Positions 44,802 to 52,564 of a DNA stretch of 64,000 nucleotides are shown here, piece by piece. A model generated the notes under the pieces. That model ran no database searches. It worked only from the letters and a program-made list of their open reading frames with translations, and was not told the origin of the DNA. Made by a program: the position numbers and the translations under genes. The stretch covers positions 1 to 64,000 of the forward strand of contig NZ_VOBG01000018.1 of the NCBI RefSeq assembly GCF_008369295.1, read 5' to 3'. Origin of the DNA: Pseudomonas sp. ANT_H4 (GTDB lineage: Bacteria > Pseudomonadota > Gammaproteobacteria > Pseudomonadales > Pseudomonadaceae). Position 1 is the first letter of the stretch. Each line of letters begins with the position of its first letter.

Positions 44802-45242
44802 ATGGCCGAACACGATTTCCGCTTCAGCTTGCTGAGCCCGCAACACACCCTAATCGAATGCCGCGCCCTGGTGCCGGGCCGTTATCAAGTCACCGGCAAC
44901 GGCGGCTCGATCAAGAACGGCGATGTCCTGATCGTCACCCTGCGCGGCAGTAAAACCTTGTCGATGCGCCTGACTGTCGAAGGCGACGCCCGCTACTCTA
45001 TCAGTCCGGCCGGCCAATGGGTCGCCATGGCCCAGGGCCCGAAGTTTGGCGAACTGGAGATTCACACCTGGAAGGCCAACTGCGACAGCTGTGACACGGT
45101 GTTGGAGTTTGAGTTCGCGGTAGAAACCAAGCTGACCAAAGCGCCGCTGCAACCGGCCGCCAACGCGCGGATCACCGAGCTGGGCTGGACCACTGACGGC
45201 GACAAACACCGCTGCCCGAAATGCCAGAAGGCTGCTCAATGA
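44802..45242 (+). CDS. Conserved hypothetical protein with zinc-ribbon-like cysteines
   Basis: The 146-residue protein starts MAEHDFRFSLLSPQHTLIEC after GGAGG. It has a middle beta-rich part and two CxxC pairs, NCDSCDT near residue 90 and HRCPKCQK at the C terminus, which could bind one zinc. I do not recognise the family. It overlaps the META-domain lipoprotein gene by four bases, so the two are made together. Confidence 0.8.
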   Translation: MAEHDFRFSLLSPQHTLIECRALVPGRYQVTGNGGSIKNGDVLIVTLRGSKTLSMRLTVEGDARYSISPAGQWVAMAQGPKFGELEIHTWKANCDSCDTVLEFEFAVETKLTKAPLQPAANARITELGWTTDGDKHRCPKCQKAAQ

Positions 45243-45643
45243 AGGCCTTGCTTGTGCTCGCCGTCCTGGGTGCAGGCCTCGCGGGCTGCGCCGGTGAACC
45301 CGTCAAGCTCAAGCAGGACCACAGCTACGTGCTGGAGTGGATCGGCGAACGGCCGCTGATGGATTACGCGCATCTAACCGTAACCCTCGGCTCTGACGGC
45401 CGGGCCTACGGTAATGGCGGCTGCAATCATTGGTTTGCACCCTACACCCTGGACGGTGACAAGCTCAGCTTCGGCAAGGTCGGCAGCACACGCAAGCTGT
45501 GCCCTGAAGCATTGATGGAGCAGGAACACCGCTTCTTCAAGGCCCTGGAAACCGTCGAGCGCTGGGATATTTCGCCCATCGAGCAGACCCGTTTCTGGCC
45601 GGCTGAAGGCAAACCTTTGCGGTTGTGGCTGGAAGAAGGCTGA
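45239..45643 (+). CDS. META/HslJ-domain lipoprotein
   Basis: The 134-residue protein starts MKALLVLAVLGAGLAGCAGE, a lipoprotein signal with lipobox LAGC. The mature part fits the META/HslJ domain with GNGGCNHWFAPYTLDGDKLSFG and the Cys in STRKLCPEALMEQE. HslJ in E. coli is linked to heat shock and novobiocin resistance. Start overlaps the previous stop (ATGA). Confidence 0.85.
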   Translation: MKALLVLAVLGAGLAGCAGEPVKLKQDHSYVLEWIGERPLMDYAHLTVTLGSDGRAYGNGGCNHWFAPYTLDGDKLSFGKVGSTRKLCPEALMEQEHRFFKALETVERWDISPIEQTRFWPAEGKPLRLWLEEG

Positions 45644-45653
45644 AAGACCTGCA

Positions 45654-45673
45654 GGAGCCGGTTAACCGGCTCC
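45654..45673. terminator. Palindrome between converging genes
   Basis: GGAGCCGGTTAACCGGCTCC is a perfect 20-bp palindrome between the META lipoprotein gene and the thioredoxin-like gene. It can form a stem on either transcript, though no strong T-run follows, so it may protect 3' ends rather than terminate efficiently. Confidence 0.6.
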
Positions 45674-45681
45674 GACATTAA

Positions 45682-46143
45682 TCAGCCACGCAACGCCTTC
45701 AACTTCGCCAACACCCCTTCTGCTGTCTGCTCACCCATCAACTGTTCACGCACCTTGCCCTTGTCATCGATGATATAGGTCACGGGCAAGGCTTCGCTGC
45801 GCGGAATGTCGAATATCCCGTCCGGGTTCTGCGCCAGCACGGTGAACTTGATGCCCAGCTTGTCACTGGCGCTCTTGAGTTCTTCTCCCTGCACATTGTC
45901 GAAGTTGACCCCGAACACCCCCGCCGACTGGCCTTTGAGCTGCTCGGCCAAGGCATTCAGCTCGGGAATCTCGGTGCGGCACGGGCCACACCATTCTGCC
46001 CAGTAGTTGATGACCAACCATTGCTTGTCCAGGCGCTCGGACGCCACTTTCTGGCCGTATTGGTCAACGCCATAGTCATTGCCGCAGCCGCTGAGCAGCA
46101 GGGTTGTGATGATCGCCAATGCACCGATCAGTCGCCTTGTCAT
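45682..46143 (-). CDS. TlpA-like thioredoxin-fold lipoprotein
   Basis: The 153-residue protein has a lipoprotein signal ending LLLSGC and a thioredoxin-fold domain with the active site EWCGPCRTEIPELN. The cis-Pro loop is EALPVTYIIDDKG. It should act in the periplasm as a thiol reductase or cytochrome c maturation-type protein. Asp follows three residues after the Cys (GND), so membrane sorting is uncertain. Confidence 0.88.
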   Translation of the reverse strand: MTRRLIGALAIITTLLLSGCGNDYGVDQYGQKVASERLDKQWLVINYWAEWCGPCRTEIPELNALAEQLKGQSAGVFGVNFDNVQGEELKSASDKLGIKFTVLAQNPDGIFDIPRSEALPVTYIIDDKGKVREQLMGEQTAEGVLAKLKALRG

Positions 46144-46256
46144 GGGTAATCCTTCGCAAAAGTGAACGTTGGCTGCGGCCTATCGCCTCTCAAGGTTCAG
46201 GACTGGGCGCAGCGCGGGTAGAATACCCGCCACCTTACGCAAGATGCGACCCGCAC

Positions 46257-46610
46257 ATGACCGATCTGACGCTTTATCACAACCCGCGCTGCTCGAAATC
46301 CCGCGGTGCGCTCGAACTACTGCAAGCCCGCGGCCTGACGCCGACCGTAGTGCGCTACCTGGAAACTCCGCTGGACGCCTCGCAATTGCAGGCATTGCTG
46401 GGCAAGCTGGGCATCCGCGCCCGACAACTGCTGCGCACCGGCGAAGATGAGTACAAGGCCCTCAACCTGGCTGACGCCAGCCTCAGCGAAGCCCAGTTGA
46501 TTACCGCTATCGCAGCTCATCCCAAGCTGATGGAACGGCCGATCCTGGAAACCGCTGACAAGGCTGTGATCGGCCGTCCGCCGGAAAAAATTCTGGAGAT
46601 TCTGCCGTGA
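46257..46610 (+). CDS. ArsC-family arsenate reductase-like protein (YfgD type)
   Basis: The 117-residue protein starts MTDLTLYHNPRCSKSRGALE, with Cys12 as the catalytic site and the later RPIL motif (MERPILETADKAVIGRPPE). It uses glutathione/glutaredoxin. No other ars genes are near, so it is probably the housekeeping YfgD/YffB-like form rather than an arsenic resistance gene. It overlaps the next gene by four bases. Confidence 0.9.
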   Translation: MTDLTLYHNPRCSKSRGALELLQARGLTPTVVRYLETPLDASQLQALLGKLGIRARQLLRTGEDEYKALNLADASLSEAQLITAIAAHPKLMERPILETADKAVIGRPPEKILEILP

Positions 46611-47221
46611 GCACGCCGTACGTACTGGTACTGTATTACAGCCGCAACGGATCAGTCAGTGAAATGGCCCGGCAGATTGCCCGGGGCATCGAGCAAGGTG
46701 GGCTGGAAGCGCGGTTGCGCACCGTGCCGGCAATCTCCACCGAATGCGAAGCCGTGGCCCCGAGCATTCCGGCCGAAGGCGCGTTGTACGCCAGCCTCGA
46801 TGATCTGAAAAACTGCTCGGGCCTGGCCCTGGGCAGCCCGACTCGCTTTGGCAACATGGCGGCACCGCTGAAGTACTTTCTCGATGGCACCAGCAACCTG
46901 TGGCTGACCGGTGCCCTCGTCGGTAAACCGGCTGGCGTCTTCACCTCCACCGCCAGCCTGCACGGCGGCCAGGAAACCACGCTGATGTCGATGCTGTTGC
47001 CGCTGTTGCACCACGGCATGCTGATCACCGGCCTGCCCTACAGCGAACAGGCATTGCTCGACACCCAGGGCGGCGGCACCCCTTACGGCGCCAGCCATCA
47101 TTCCGGCGCCGACGGCAAGCGTGCCCTGGATCAACATGAAATCGCCCTGTGCCGAGCCCTTGGCCTGCGCCTGGCGAAAACCGCCTTGAAACTGGAGAGT
47201 GGCCGTGGCCAAGAAGCCTAA
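46607..47221 (+). CDS. wrbA: WrbA-type NAD(P)H:quinone oxidoreductase
   Basis: The 204-residue flavodoxin-like protein starts at a GTG and has the FMN phosphate loop YYSRNGSVSEMARQIARG, then GSPTRFGNMAAPLKYF and TSTASLHGGQETTL. WrbA-type enzymes reduce quinones by two electrons as protection from oxidative stress. It is coupled to the ArsC-like gene. Confidence 0.9.
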   Translation: MSTPYVLVLYYSRNGSVSEMARQIARGIEQGGLEARLRTVPAISTECEAVAPSIPAEGALYASLDDLKNCSGLALGSPTRFGNMAAPLKYFLDGTSNLWLTGALVGKPAGVFTSTASLHGGQETTLMSMLLPLLHHGMLITGLPYSEQALLDTQGGGTPYGASHHSGADGKRALDQHEIALCRALGLRLAKTALKLESGRGQEA

Positions 47222-47624
47222 AGTCCTGCCGCCCCAAGCCTGGCTGGAACCTCGAGTCAGAGTGATGCAGGTACTGAGTCTGGTGAGTTTCCTCGGCCTG
47301 ATCGGCTTGCTGTGCGCCTATTATCTGGTGTTTGCCGACCTGCACGGCGCCCGGCCCTGGGTGATACTGCTGATCGAACTGGTGCCGTTGCTGTTGCTGG
47401 CGCCGGGCATGATCGTAGGCAGCGCTCGCGGGCATTCGTGGATGTGTTTTGTGGTGAACCTGTATTTCATCAAAGGCGCATTGGCCGCCTACGATCCGAA
47501 CCGGCATTGGTTCGGTGTGCTGGAAATGCTGGCGAGCCTGGCGGTGTTCTGCACGGCGCTGCTGTATGTGCGCTGGCGATTCCAGCTGGATCGGCGGTTG
47601 TCGGGGGAAGGTCAGCCGGCCTGA
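47205..47624 (+). CDS. DUF2069 membrane protein
   Basis: The 139-residue protein has four hydrophobic segments (for example LSLVSFLGLIGLLCAYYLVF and VILLIELVPLLLLAPGMIV) and the YIRWRF-like tail VRWRFQLDRR of DUF2069. I chose GTG 47205 because GGAG lies seven bases before it; GTG 47199 is also possible. It overlaps the WrbA gene end. Function is unknown. Confidence 0.82.
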   Translation: MAKKPKVLPPQAWLEPRVRVMQVLSLVSFLGLIGLLCAYYLVFADLHGARPWVILLIELVPLLLLAPGMIVGSARGHSWMCFVVNLYFIKGALAAYDPNRHWFGVLEMLASLAVFCTALLYVRWRFQLDRRLSGEGQPA

Positions 47625-47651
47625 TGGAATTGTCGGGCTGAAGAGGTTTTT

Positions 47652-47682
47652 TGTGGCGAGGGGGGCAAGCCCCCTCGCCACA
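47652..47682. repeat. REP palindrome
   Basis: TGTGGCGAGGGGG and CCCCCTCGCCACA form a perfect 13-bp inverted repeat around GCAAG. It is the same REP family as the copies at 55264 and 58319 and lies between converging genes, where it can also serve as a terminator-like stem. Confidence 0.8.
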
Positions 47683-47685
47683 GTG

Positions 47686-48357
47686 TCAGTGGTTGACTGT
47701 GTAGGCCAACATCATCGACAACTGACACATCGGCCGACCACTCTGCGTGTGCCACTGGTTGAACGCGTCCTGCACCGTTGCCAGGTCTCGCAGACTGGTG
47801 GGCACCTTGTCGATGATCTTCTGCGCACTCAACGCCGCCACCACGTCATAGCTCGGCACAAAGGTGTCCTTGCCGACCATGCGCAAAAAACGCGGTGCCG
47901 ACAGCCCGCCCAACTGGTGGCCGTGCTTGCTCAAGTACTTCCACAGGCTAACGATATCGGTCACCGGCCACTCGGCGATCAACGCGCCAAAGCTGCCCTT
48001 CTCTTTCTCGATATCCAGGATCATCTGCGCATTGCGCGGCACGCTCTTGAGCTTGCCCAGGTGGCGGATGATTCGCGTGTCCTGCATCAGCCGCTCAAGG
48101 TGCTCGGCCCCCATCAGCACCACTTTTTCCGGATCGAAACCAAAGAACACCTGCTCGAACGCCGGCCACTTGGCGTCCACTACGCTGTGCTTGAGCCCGG
48201 CGCGGAACACCCGCAGCGACAAGGTCGACAGGTAGCGGTCATCGCTGATCTCGCGCAATTGCGCCGGGGTCTTGGGGACAGGCAGATGGGCTTGCAGCTC
48301 GGCCGCCGAACCGAAACGGTTCAGACAGTATTCGTGCAGCCACTTGTAATCGCGCAT
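47686..48357 (-). CDS. DNA-3-methyladenine glycosylase I-like protein
   Basis: The 223-residue protein starts MRDYKWLHEYCLNRFG after AGGAG. The segment SLRVFRAGLKHSVVDAKWP followed by FFGFDPEKVV matches the Tag family, in which this helix holds the alkyl-base pocket. The N-terminal His/Cys zinc site of E. coli Tag (RCxW start) is not visible, so it is a divergent member. Family members excise 3-methyladenine from DNA. Confidence 0.75.
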   Translation of the reverse strand: MRDYKWLHEYCLNRFGSAAELQAHLPVPKTPAQLREISDDRYLSTLSLRVFRAGLKHSVVDAKWPAFEQVFFGFDPEKVVLMGAEHLERLMQDTRIIRHLGKLKSVPRNAQMILDIEKEKGSFGALIAEWPVTDIVSLWKYLSKHGHQLGGLSAPRFLRMVGKDTFVPSYDVVAALSAQKIIDKVPTSLRDLATVQDAFNQWHTQSGRPMCQLSMMLAYTVNH

Positions 48358-48383
48358 GCCCTCTCCTAAGAATTGAAATGAAA

Positions 48384-48403
48384 ACGGCGCCCGCAAGCGC
48401 CGT
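48384..48403 (-). terminator. Terminator after ttcA
   Basis: On the minus strand ACGGCGC and GCGCCGT form a 7-bp stem followed by TTTTC, 20 bases after the ttcA stop. Confidence 0.75.
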
Positions 48404-48424
48404 CAATCAGAGCGTTGAAAATGC

Positions 48425-49249
48425 TCAGAGATTCACTACGTTGACGAAGCGCGAAGCGGCGCTTTCGTCGATCCGCAGGCTGGTGAAGTCGAACAGGTTG
48501 CGGTCGGCCAGTTGCGACGGCTGCACGTTCTGCAAACTGCGCAAGATGCTATCAATGCGCCCCGGCGTCTTGCGCTCCCAATCCTGAAGCATGTCCTTGA
48601 CCACCTGGCGCTGCAAGTTTTCCTGGGAGCCGCAGAGGTTGCAGGGAATGATCGGGAATTGCTTGAAGTCGGAGTAAGCCTGGATGTCCATCTCGTTGCA
48701 ATACGCCAGCGGGCGAATCACCACGTTGCGCCCGTCATCGGCCCTCAGCTTGGGCGGCATGGCCTTGAGGGAACCATTAAAGAACATGTTGAGGAAGAAG
48801 GTTTCGACGATGTCATCACGGTGATGACCGAGGGCCATCTTGGTCGCGCCTATCTCGTCGGCAAAGGTGTAGAGCGTGCCACGGCGCAGGCGTGAACACA
48901 GTGAACAGGTGGTCTTGCCTTCCGGGATCAGTTCCTTGACCAGCGAATAGGTGTCTTTCTCGACGATGTGGTACTCGACCCCCAGTGTCTTGAAGTAGGC
49001 CGGCAGCACTTCCTCGGGAAAACCAGGCTGTTTCTGGTCCATGTTCACGGCAACGATGTCGAACGTGATCGGTGCGACCTTTTGCAGGTGCAGCAACACG
49101 TCGAGCAGGGTGTAGCTGTCCTTGCCACCGGACAGGCAGACCATGACCTTGTCGCCCTCCTCGATCATGTTGAAATCGGCGACTGCTTCACCAACCTGGC
49201 GACGCAGGCGTTTTTGCAGCTTGTTCTGGTTGACCGTAAAAGTGCCCAT
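48425..49249 (-). CDS. ttcA: tRNA 2-thiocytidine(32) synthetase TtcA
   Basis: The 274-residue enzyme thiolates cytidine 32 of tRNA. It has the PP-loop LSGGKDSYTL, the cluster cysteines in TTCSLCSRLRRG, and the third conserved Cys in PCNLCGSQENLQ. The MALGHHRDDIVETFFLNMFF motif is typical. Length matches the family. Confidence 0.95.
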   Translation of the reverse strand: MGTFTVNQNKLQKRLRRQVGEAVADFNMIEEGDKVMVCLSGGKDSYTLLDVLLHLQKVAPITFDIVAVNMDQKQPGFPEEVLPAYFKTLGVEYHIVEKDTYSLVKELIPEGKTTCSLCSRLRRGTLYTFADEIGATKMALGHHRDDIVETFFLNMFFNGSLKAMPPKLRADDGRNVVIRPLAYCNEMDIQAYSDFKQFPIIPCNLCGSQENLQRQVVKDMLQDWERKTPGRIDSILRSLQNVQPSQLADRNLFDFTSLRIDESAASRFVNVVNL

Positions 49250-49424
49250 GGCGCTTGGACCCGTGAAAGGTGTGTGACGAAAAGCGGGGTATTTTACGCA
49301 AAAATCCAGGCACAGTGGCGAGCGCGCTTGTGTGGTGAGCCATTTACAGAAGTCATTGCGATTAACCTCTGTGTTTACAGCGCGATTTGCTCTAAAGCTC
49401 CACCCTTTTTCCGGTCATCACTTC

Positions 49425-49431
49425 CTATACT
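49425..49431 (+). promoter_or_regulatory. Candidate sigma-S -10 element before the Yip1 gene
   Basis: CTATACT, a full match to the stationary-phase -10 consensus, lies 100 bases before the start of the Yip1-family gene. The other bases between ttcA and this gene (49250-49530) show no gene. Confidence 0.45.
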
Positions 49432-49530
49432 CCGACATAAGGTCGCGCACATATATCCAGACCTTTCAGGCCAATTGGCCCGTGGGCGCTCCGTTGGGGG
49501 GCGATGGTAATAACAACAGGAGTGACTGGC

Positions 49531-50133
49531 ATGATCCATCACGTCGTGGGACTTTTCACCCACCCCGATCAGCAATGGCGGGAAATTCGTGGCGATAAAG
49601 AAGAAAGCATCAGCCGCATGTACCTCACTCACACGCTGATTCTCGCGGCGATCCCCGCCGTAGCAGCCTTTATCGGTACCACCCAGGTCGGCTGGGTCAT
49701 CGGCAATCGGTCCCCGGTCATGCTGACCCAGGAAAGCGCGCTGTGGATGACCATCATGTCGTACCTGGCGATGCTCGGCGGCGTTGCGGTGATGGGCGCC
49801 TTCATTCATTGGATGGCGCGCACCTACGACGCCAACCCGAGCATGGCGCGCTGCGTGGCGTTTGCCACCTACACCGCGACACCGCTGTTTGTCGGCGGGC
49901 TGGCGGCGCTCTACCCGCATATGTGGCTGGGGATGGTCGTCGGCACGACCGCCATCAGCTACACGGTGTACCTGCTGTATGTCGGGTTGCCGACCTTCAT
50001 GAACATCAACCCGGACGAAGGCTTTCTGTTCTCCAGCTCGGTGCTGGCCGTGGGCCTGGTGGTGCTGGTGGCGATCATGGCCTTTACCGTGATCGTCTGG
50101 GGCCTGGGCATCGGCCCGATCTACACCAGCTAG
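49531..50133 (+). CDS. Yip1-family inner-membrane protein
   Basis: The 200-residue protein starts MIHHVVGLFTHPDQQWREIR after AGGAG and has five hydrophobic segments. The N-terminal motif with PxxxWxxI is the Yip1/YIPF signature. Bacterial members have no settled function, though several are stress-induced. A sigma-S-like element lies upstream. Confidence 0.85.
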   Translation: MIHHVVGLFTHPDQQWREIRGDKEESISRMYLTHTLILAAIPAVAAFIGTTQVGWVIGNRSPVMLTQESALWMTIMSYLAMLGGVAVMGAFIHWMARTYDANPSMARCVAFATYTATPLFVGGLAALYPHMWLGMVVGTTAISYTVYLLYVGLPTFMNINPDEGFLFSSSVLAVGLVVLVAIMAFTVIVWGLGIGPIYTS

Positions 50134-50152
50134 CCCTCTCCAAATTGCAGGA

Positions 50153-50174
50153 AAAGCCACCGCAAGGTGGCTTT
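50153..50174 (+). terminator. Terminator after the Yip1 gene
   Basis: AAAGCCACC (50153-50161) pairs with GGTGGCTTT (50166-50174), with a four-base loop, 19 bases after the stop codon. Confidence 0.75.
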
Positions 50175-50262
50175 ATGCGTTCCGCATGACCATTCGGCGC
50201 CTGACAGATTCGGAAACACCCAGGTTTGCGGCATACTGGACGTCTCTGGAGATATGTACAGC

Positions 50263-50757
50263 ATGCCCGAGCAACTCAATACTCGCGTCGAAGATTGTTT
50301 CCAACAAGCCGAATCCTTTTTCAAACGAAGTTTCAAACGCCCCCACGTCAGCCTCAAGCTGCGTGGCCAGAAGGCCGGTGTCGCGCATTTGCACGAGAAC
50401 CTGTTGCGCTTCAACCCGCAGCTGTACCGGGAAAACAGCGAAGACTTCCTCAAACAGACCGTCGCCCATGAAGTGGCGCACCTGATTGCCCACCAATTGT
50501 TCGGCGAGCGCATCCAGCCCCATGGCGAGGAATGGCAGTTGATCATGCGCGGGGTCTACGAACTGCCGCCCAACCGCTGCCACACCTATGAGATCCAGCG
50601 GCGCCGGGTTACCCGGTATATCTACCGTTGCCCGTGTGCGGACAGTGATTTCCCGTTTTCGTCCCAGCGCCATGGGCTGGTGAGTCAGGGGCGGCGGTAT
50701 TTGTGCCGGCGGTGTCGGGAGACGTTGGTGTTTACCGGGGAGACTCGGGTGGAGTGA
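50263..50757 (+). CDS. sprT: SprT-family zinc metalloprotease-like protein
   Basis: The 164-residue protein starts MPEQLNTRVEDCFQQAESFF. It has the zinc site HEVAHLIAHQLFGE with the catalytic Glu and a third His in IQPHGEEWQ. The C terminus has a zinc ribbon (CPC... and CRRC). The eukaryotic relative SPRTN cuts DNA-protein crosslinks; the bacterial role is not proven. Confidence 0.9.
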   Translation: MPEQLNTRVEDCFQQAESFFKRSFKRPHVSLKLRGQKAGVAHLHENLLRFNPQLYRENSEDFLKQTVAHEVAHLIAHQLFGERIQPHGEEWQLIMRGVYELPPNRCHTYEIQRRRVTRYIYRCPCADSDFPFSSQRHGLVSQGRRYLCRRCRETLVFTGETRVE

Positions 50758-50847
50758 GGTAGTGTGGTGCCTGCGATGACCATAGGTATCTACACATTTC
50801 TTGAGGTTGCTGATGGCTGAGGGCCCCGGCTCTAGGGGGGCTGTTGA

Positions 50848-51112
50848 GTACATATCCGTTGTTGCGGTAACGGCTGCTGGCGGTTTCGCTCTTACAGCGA
50901 CTCACTTTCGAAAGGCGCGAAAGTAAGCAAAGCGCTCCTGCCCTACCTATCGGCGCCTCGCTGTGGCTCGGCGTACCCGAACGAAGGCATGCCGAGCCAC
51001 AGCGAGGCACCAAGTGGTGGGGCAAGAGCCTTTGGTTACTTTGGGCTTTTCAAAGTGACACGCCGTAAGGGCGTAACCCTAATCCGCCCTGACCAAAATA
51101 ACGGATATGTAC
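50848..51112. repeat. 265-bp imperfect palindromic element
   Basis: The ends are perfect 13-bp inverted repeats, GTACATATCCGTT (50848-50860) and AACGGATATGTAC (51100-51112). The centre has an 18-bp perfect inverted repeat GCCTCGCTGTGGCTCGGC (50955-50972 with 50991-51008). The arms between also match each other with mismatches (AAAGTAAGCAAAG facing CTTTGGTTACTTT). Similar sequences occur between genes in Pseudomonas, as far as I remember. It encodes no credible protein. A related fragment follows (AATATGTAGATCC near 51160). The rest of the 439-bp gap between sprT and the CoA transferase gene holds nothing more. Confidence 0.75.
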
Positions 51113-51196
51113 CCAACCCAGCCACAGCCCACAACCCCAGAATCCTGCCCGCAACAATATGTAGATCCTCATACCGCAATAACGGCAGACCAGCCC

Positions 51197-52378
51197 CTAA
51201 CCCACCACCTTGGCACCCCGCAATTGTGCAATCCGCTCGGTGCTGAACCCCAACTCCCCCAACACCTCATCACTGTGGGCTCCGAGCCCTACCCCGATAT
51301 GCCTGGGCGCCGGCAACCCTTCTGAAAACTTCAACGGGCAGGCCATTTGCGCCTGACTGGAACCATCCCCCCGAGGCACTTGGCTGACCAGATCCCGAGC
51401 CTTGAGCTGTGGATGTTTCAAAGCTTCACCAAGGCTGAGGACCGGTTCGACACAAGCATCCACCCCCGCAAACAACCCACACAACTCCTCAAAGCTGCGC
51501 TTCTCAAACTCGACCTGCAGCGCCTGCTTAAGCGCTTTCTGCTGCTCAGCCTTGGGCGACAACCCCAGGGGCGCCAGTTCCGGACACCCGAGGGTCGTAC
51601 ACAGCTGCTGCATAAAACCTGGCTCCAGGCTGCCCACCGACAGCCAGCGCCCGTCCCGCGAGCGGTAGTAATCGTAAAAACTGCCGCCATTGAGCATCTG
51701 GTCTTCCCGCGCAGGCTCCACGCCACAAGCCAGGTAACCGGCACCGGCCATGGCGTTAAGGCTGAAGGCGCAGTCGGTCATGCTCACGTCCAGGTACTGA
51801 CCCACCCCGCTCTGCTGCCTGGCGATGACCGCCGCCAGCAGCCCGATCGCCGCGTGCAATGAGCCGCCACCGACGTCCGCCAGTTGAACGCCCAACGGCA
51901 ACGGCCCACTGTCCTGGCGCCCGGTGTAGCTGGCGACCCCAGCCAGGGCGAGGTAGTTGATGTCGTGGCCGGCGCGATCCTTGTAGGGGCCGGTCTGGCC
52001 GTAGCCGGTGATGGAAACGTAGATCAGCTTCGGATTGATGGCCTTCAAGGCCTCGTACCCCAGGCCCAGACGGTCCATGACGCCAGGGCGAAACTGCTCC
52101 AGAACGATGTCGTAGTCCTTCACCAACTGCCGGACAATCTCCAGCGCCTCGGCCTGCTTGAGGTCCAGGGCCAGGCTGCGTTTGTTGCGATTGAGGTAGG
52201 CGTGGCTGGCCGATACTCCCCGATCATGGGGCGGCAACACCCGCAGCAAATCCATACGCGTGGGGGATTCGATACGCAGCACTTCGGCGCCCATGTCCGC
52301 CAGCAGCAATGAGGCAAACGGGCCAGGCAGCAAGGTGGAGAAATCCAGCACTTTGAGGGATGCCAAGGGACCTGACAT
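51197..52378 (-). CDS. CaiB/BaiF-family CoA transferase or alpha-methylacyl-CoA racemase
   Basis: The 393-residue protein starts MSGPLASLKVLDFSTLLPGP after GGAG. It has the family regions LLADMGAEVLRIESP, YLNRNKRSLALDLK and the GHDINYLALAG segment whose Asp is a catalytic residue in this family. The match to GQTGPYKDRAGHDINY favours the racemase branch over carnitine CoA transferase, but this is not certain. It is a single gene; no beta-oxidation genes are near. Confidence 0.85.
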   Translation of the reverse strand: MSGPLASLKVLDFSTLLPGPFASLLLADMGAEVLRIESPTRMDLLRVLPPHDRGVSASHAYLNRNKRSLALDLKQAEALEIVRQLVKDYDIVLEQFRPGVMDRLGLGYEALKAINPKLIYVSITGYGQTGPYKDRAGHDINYLALAGVASYTGRQDSGPLPLGVQLADVGGGSLHAAIGLLAAVIARQQSGVGQYLDVSMTDCAFSLNAMAGAGYLACGVEPAREDQMLNGGSFYDYYRSRDGRWLSVGSLEPGFMQQLCTTLGCPELAPLGLSPKAEQQKALKQALQVEFEKRSFEELCGLFAGVDACVEPVLSLGEALKHPQLKARDLVSQVPRGDGSSQAQMACPLKFSEGLPAPRHIGVGLGAHSDEVLGELGFSTERIAQLRGAKVVG

Positions 52379-52486
52379 GGGAGCTCCGATTCCGATTCGA
52401 TTGGGCACAGAGTAGGCAGGCTTGGGGGTAAGCGGCAATTACATAAACCATCATCGACAGTGACCGTTGTGATTTCAGGGACTGCT

Positions 52487-52520
52487 GCGCAGCCCAACGG
52501 GAGCAAGCTCCCTCTCCACA
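52487..52520. repeat. REP-like fragment
   Basis: GGGAGCAAGCTCCC (52499-52512) with the following CTCTCCACA repeats the core of the REP at 55264 in one half. It lies between the converging region of the CoA transferase promoter and the dctA terminator. Confidence 0.55.
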
Positions 52521-52524
52521 AAAA

Positions 52525-52546
52525 AAACCCATCCGAAGATGGGTTT
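52525..52546 (-). terminator. Terminator after dctA
   Basis: On the minus strand AAACCCATC-TTCG-GATGGGTTT forms a 9-bp stem with a stable tetraloop, followed by a long T-run. Confidence 0.9.
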
Positions 52547-52564
52547 TTCATGAGCGGTGCAGTG

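Noticed and set aside
46257..46610. Arsenic resistance operon
   Set aside because: Only an ArsC-like gene is present; no arsR, arsB or arsH is near, and neighbours are general housekeeping genes.
50848..51112. Insertion sequence
   Set aside because: The inverted ends suggest a mobile element, but no transposase frame and no target-site duplication are present.
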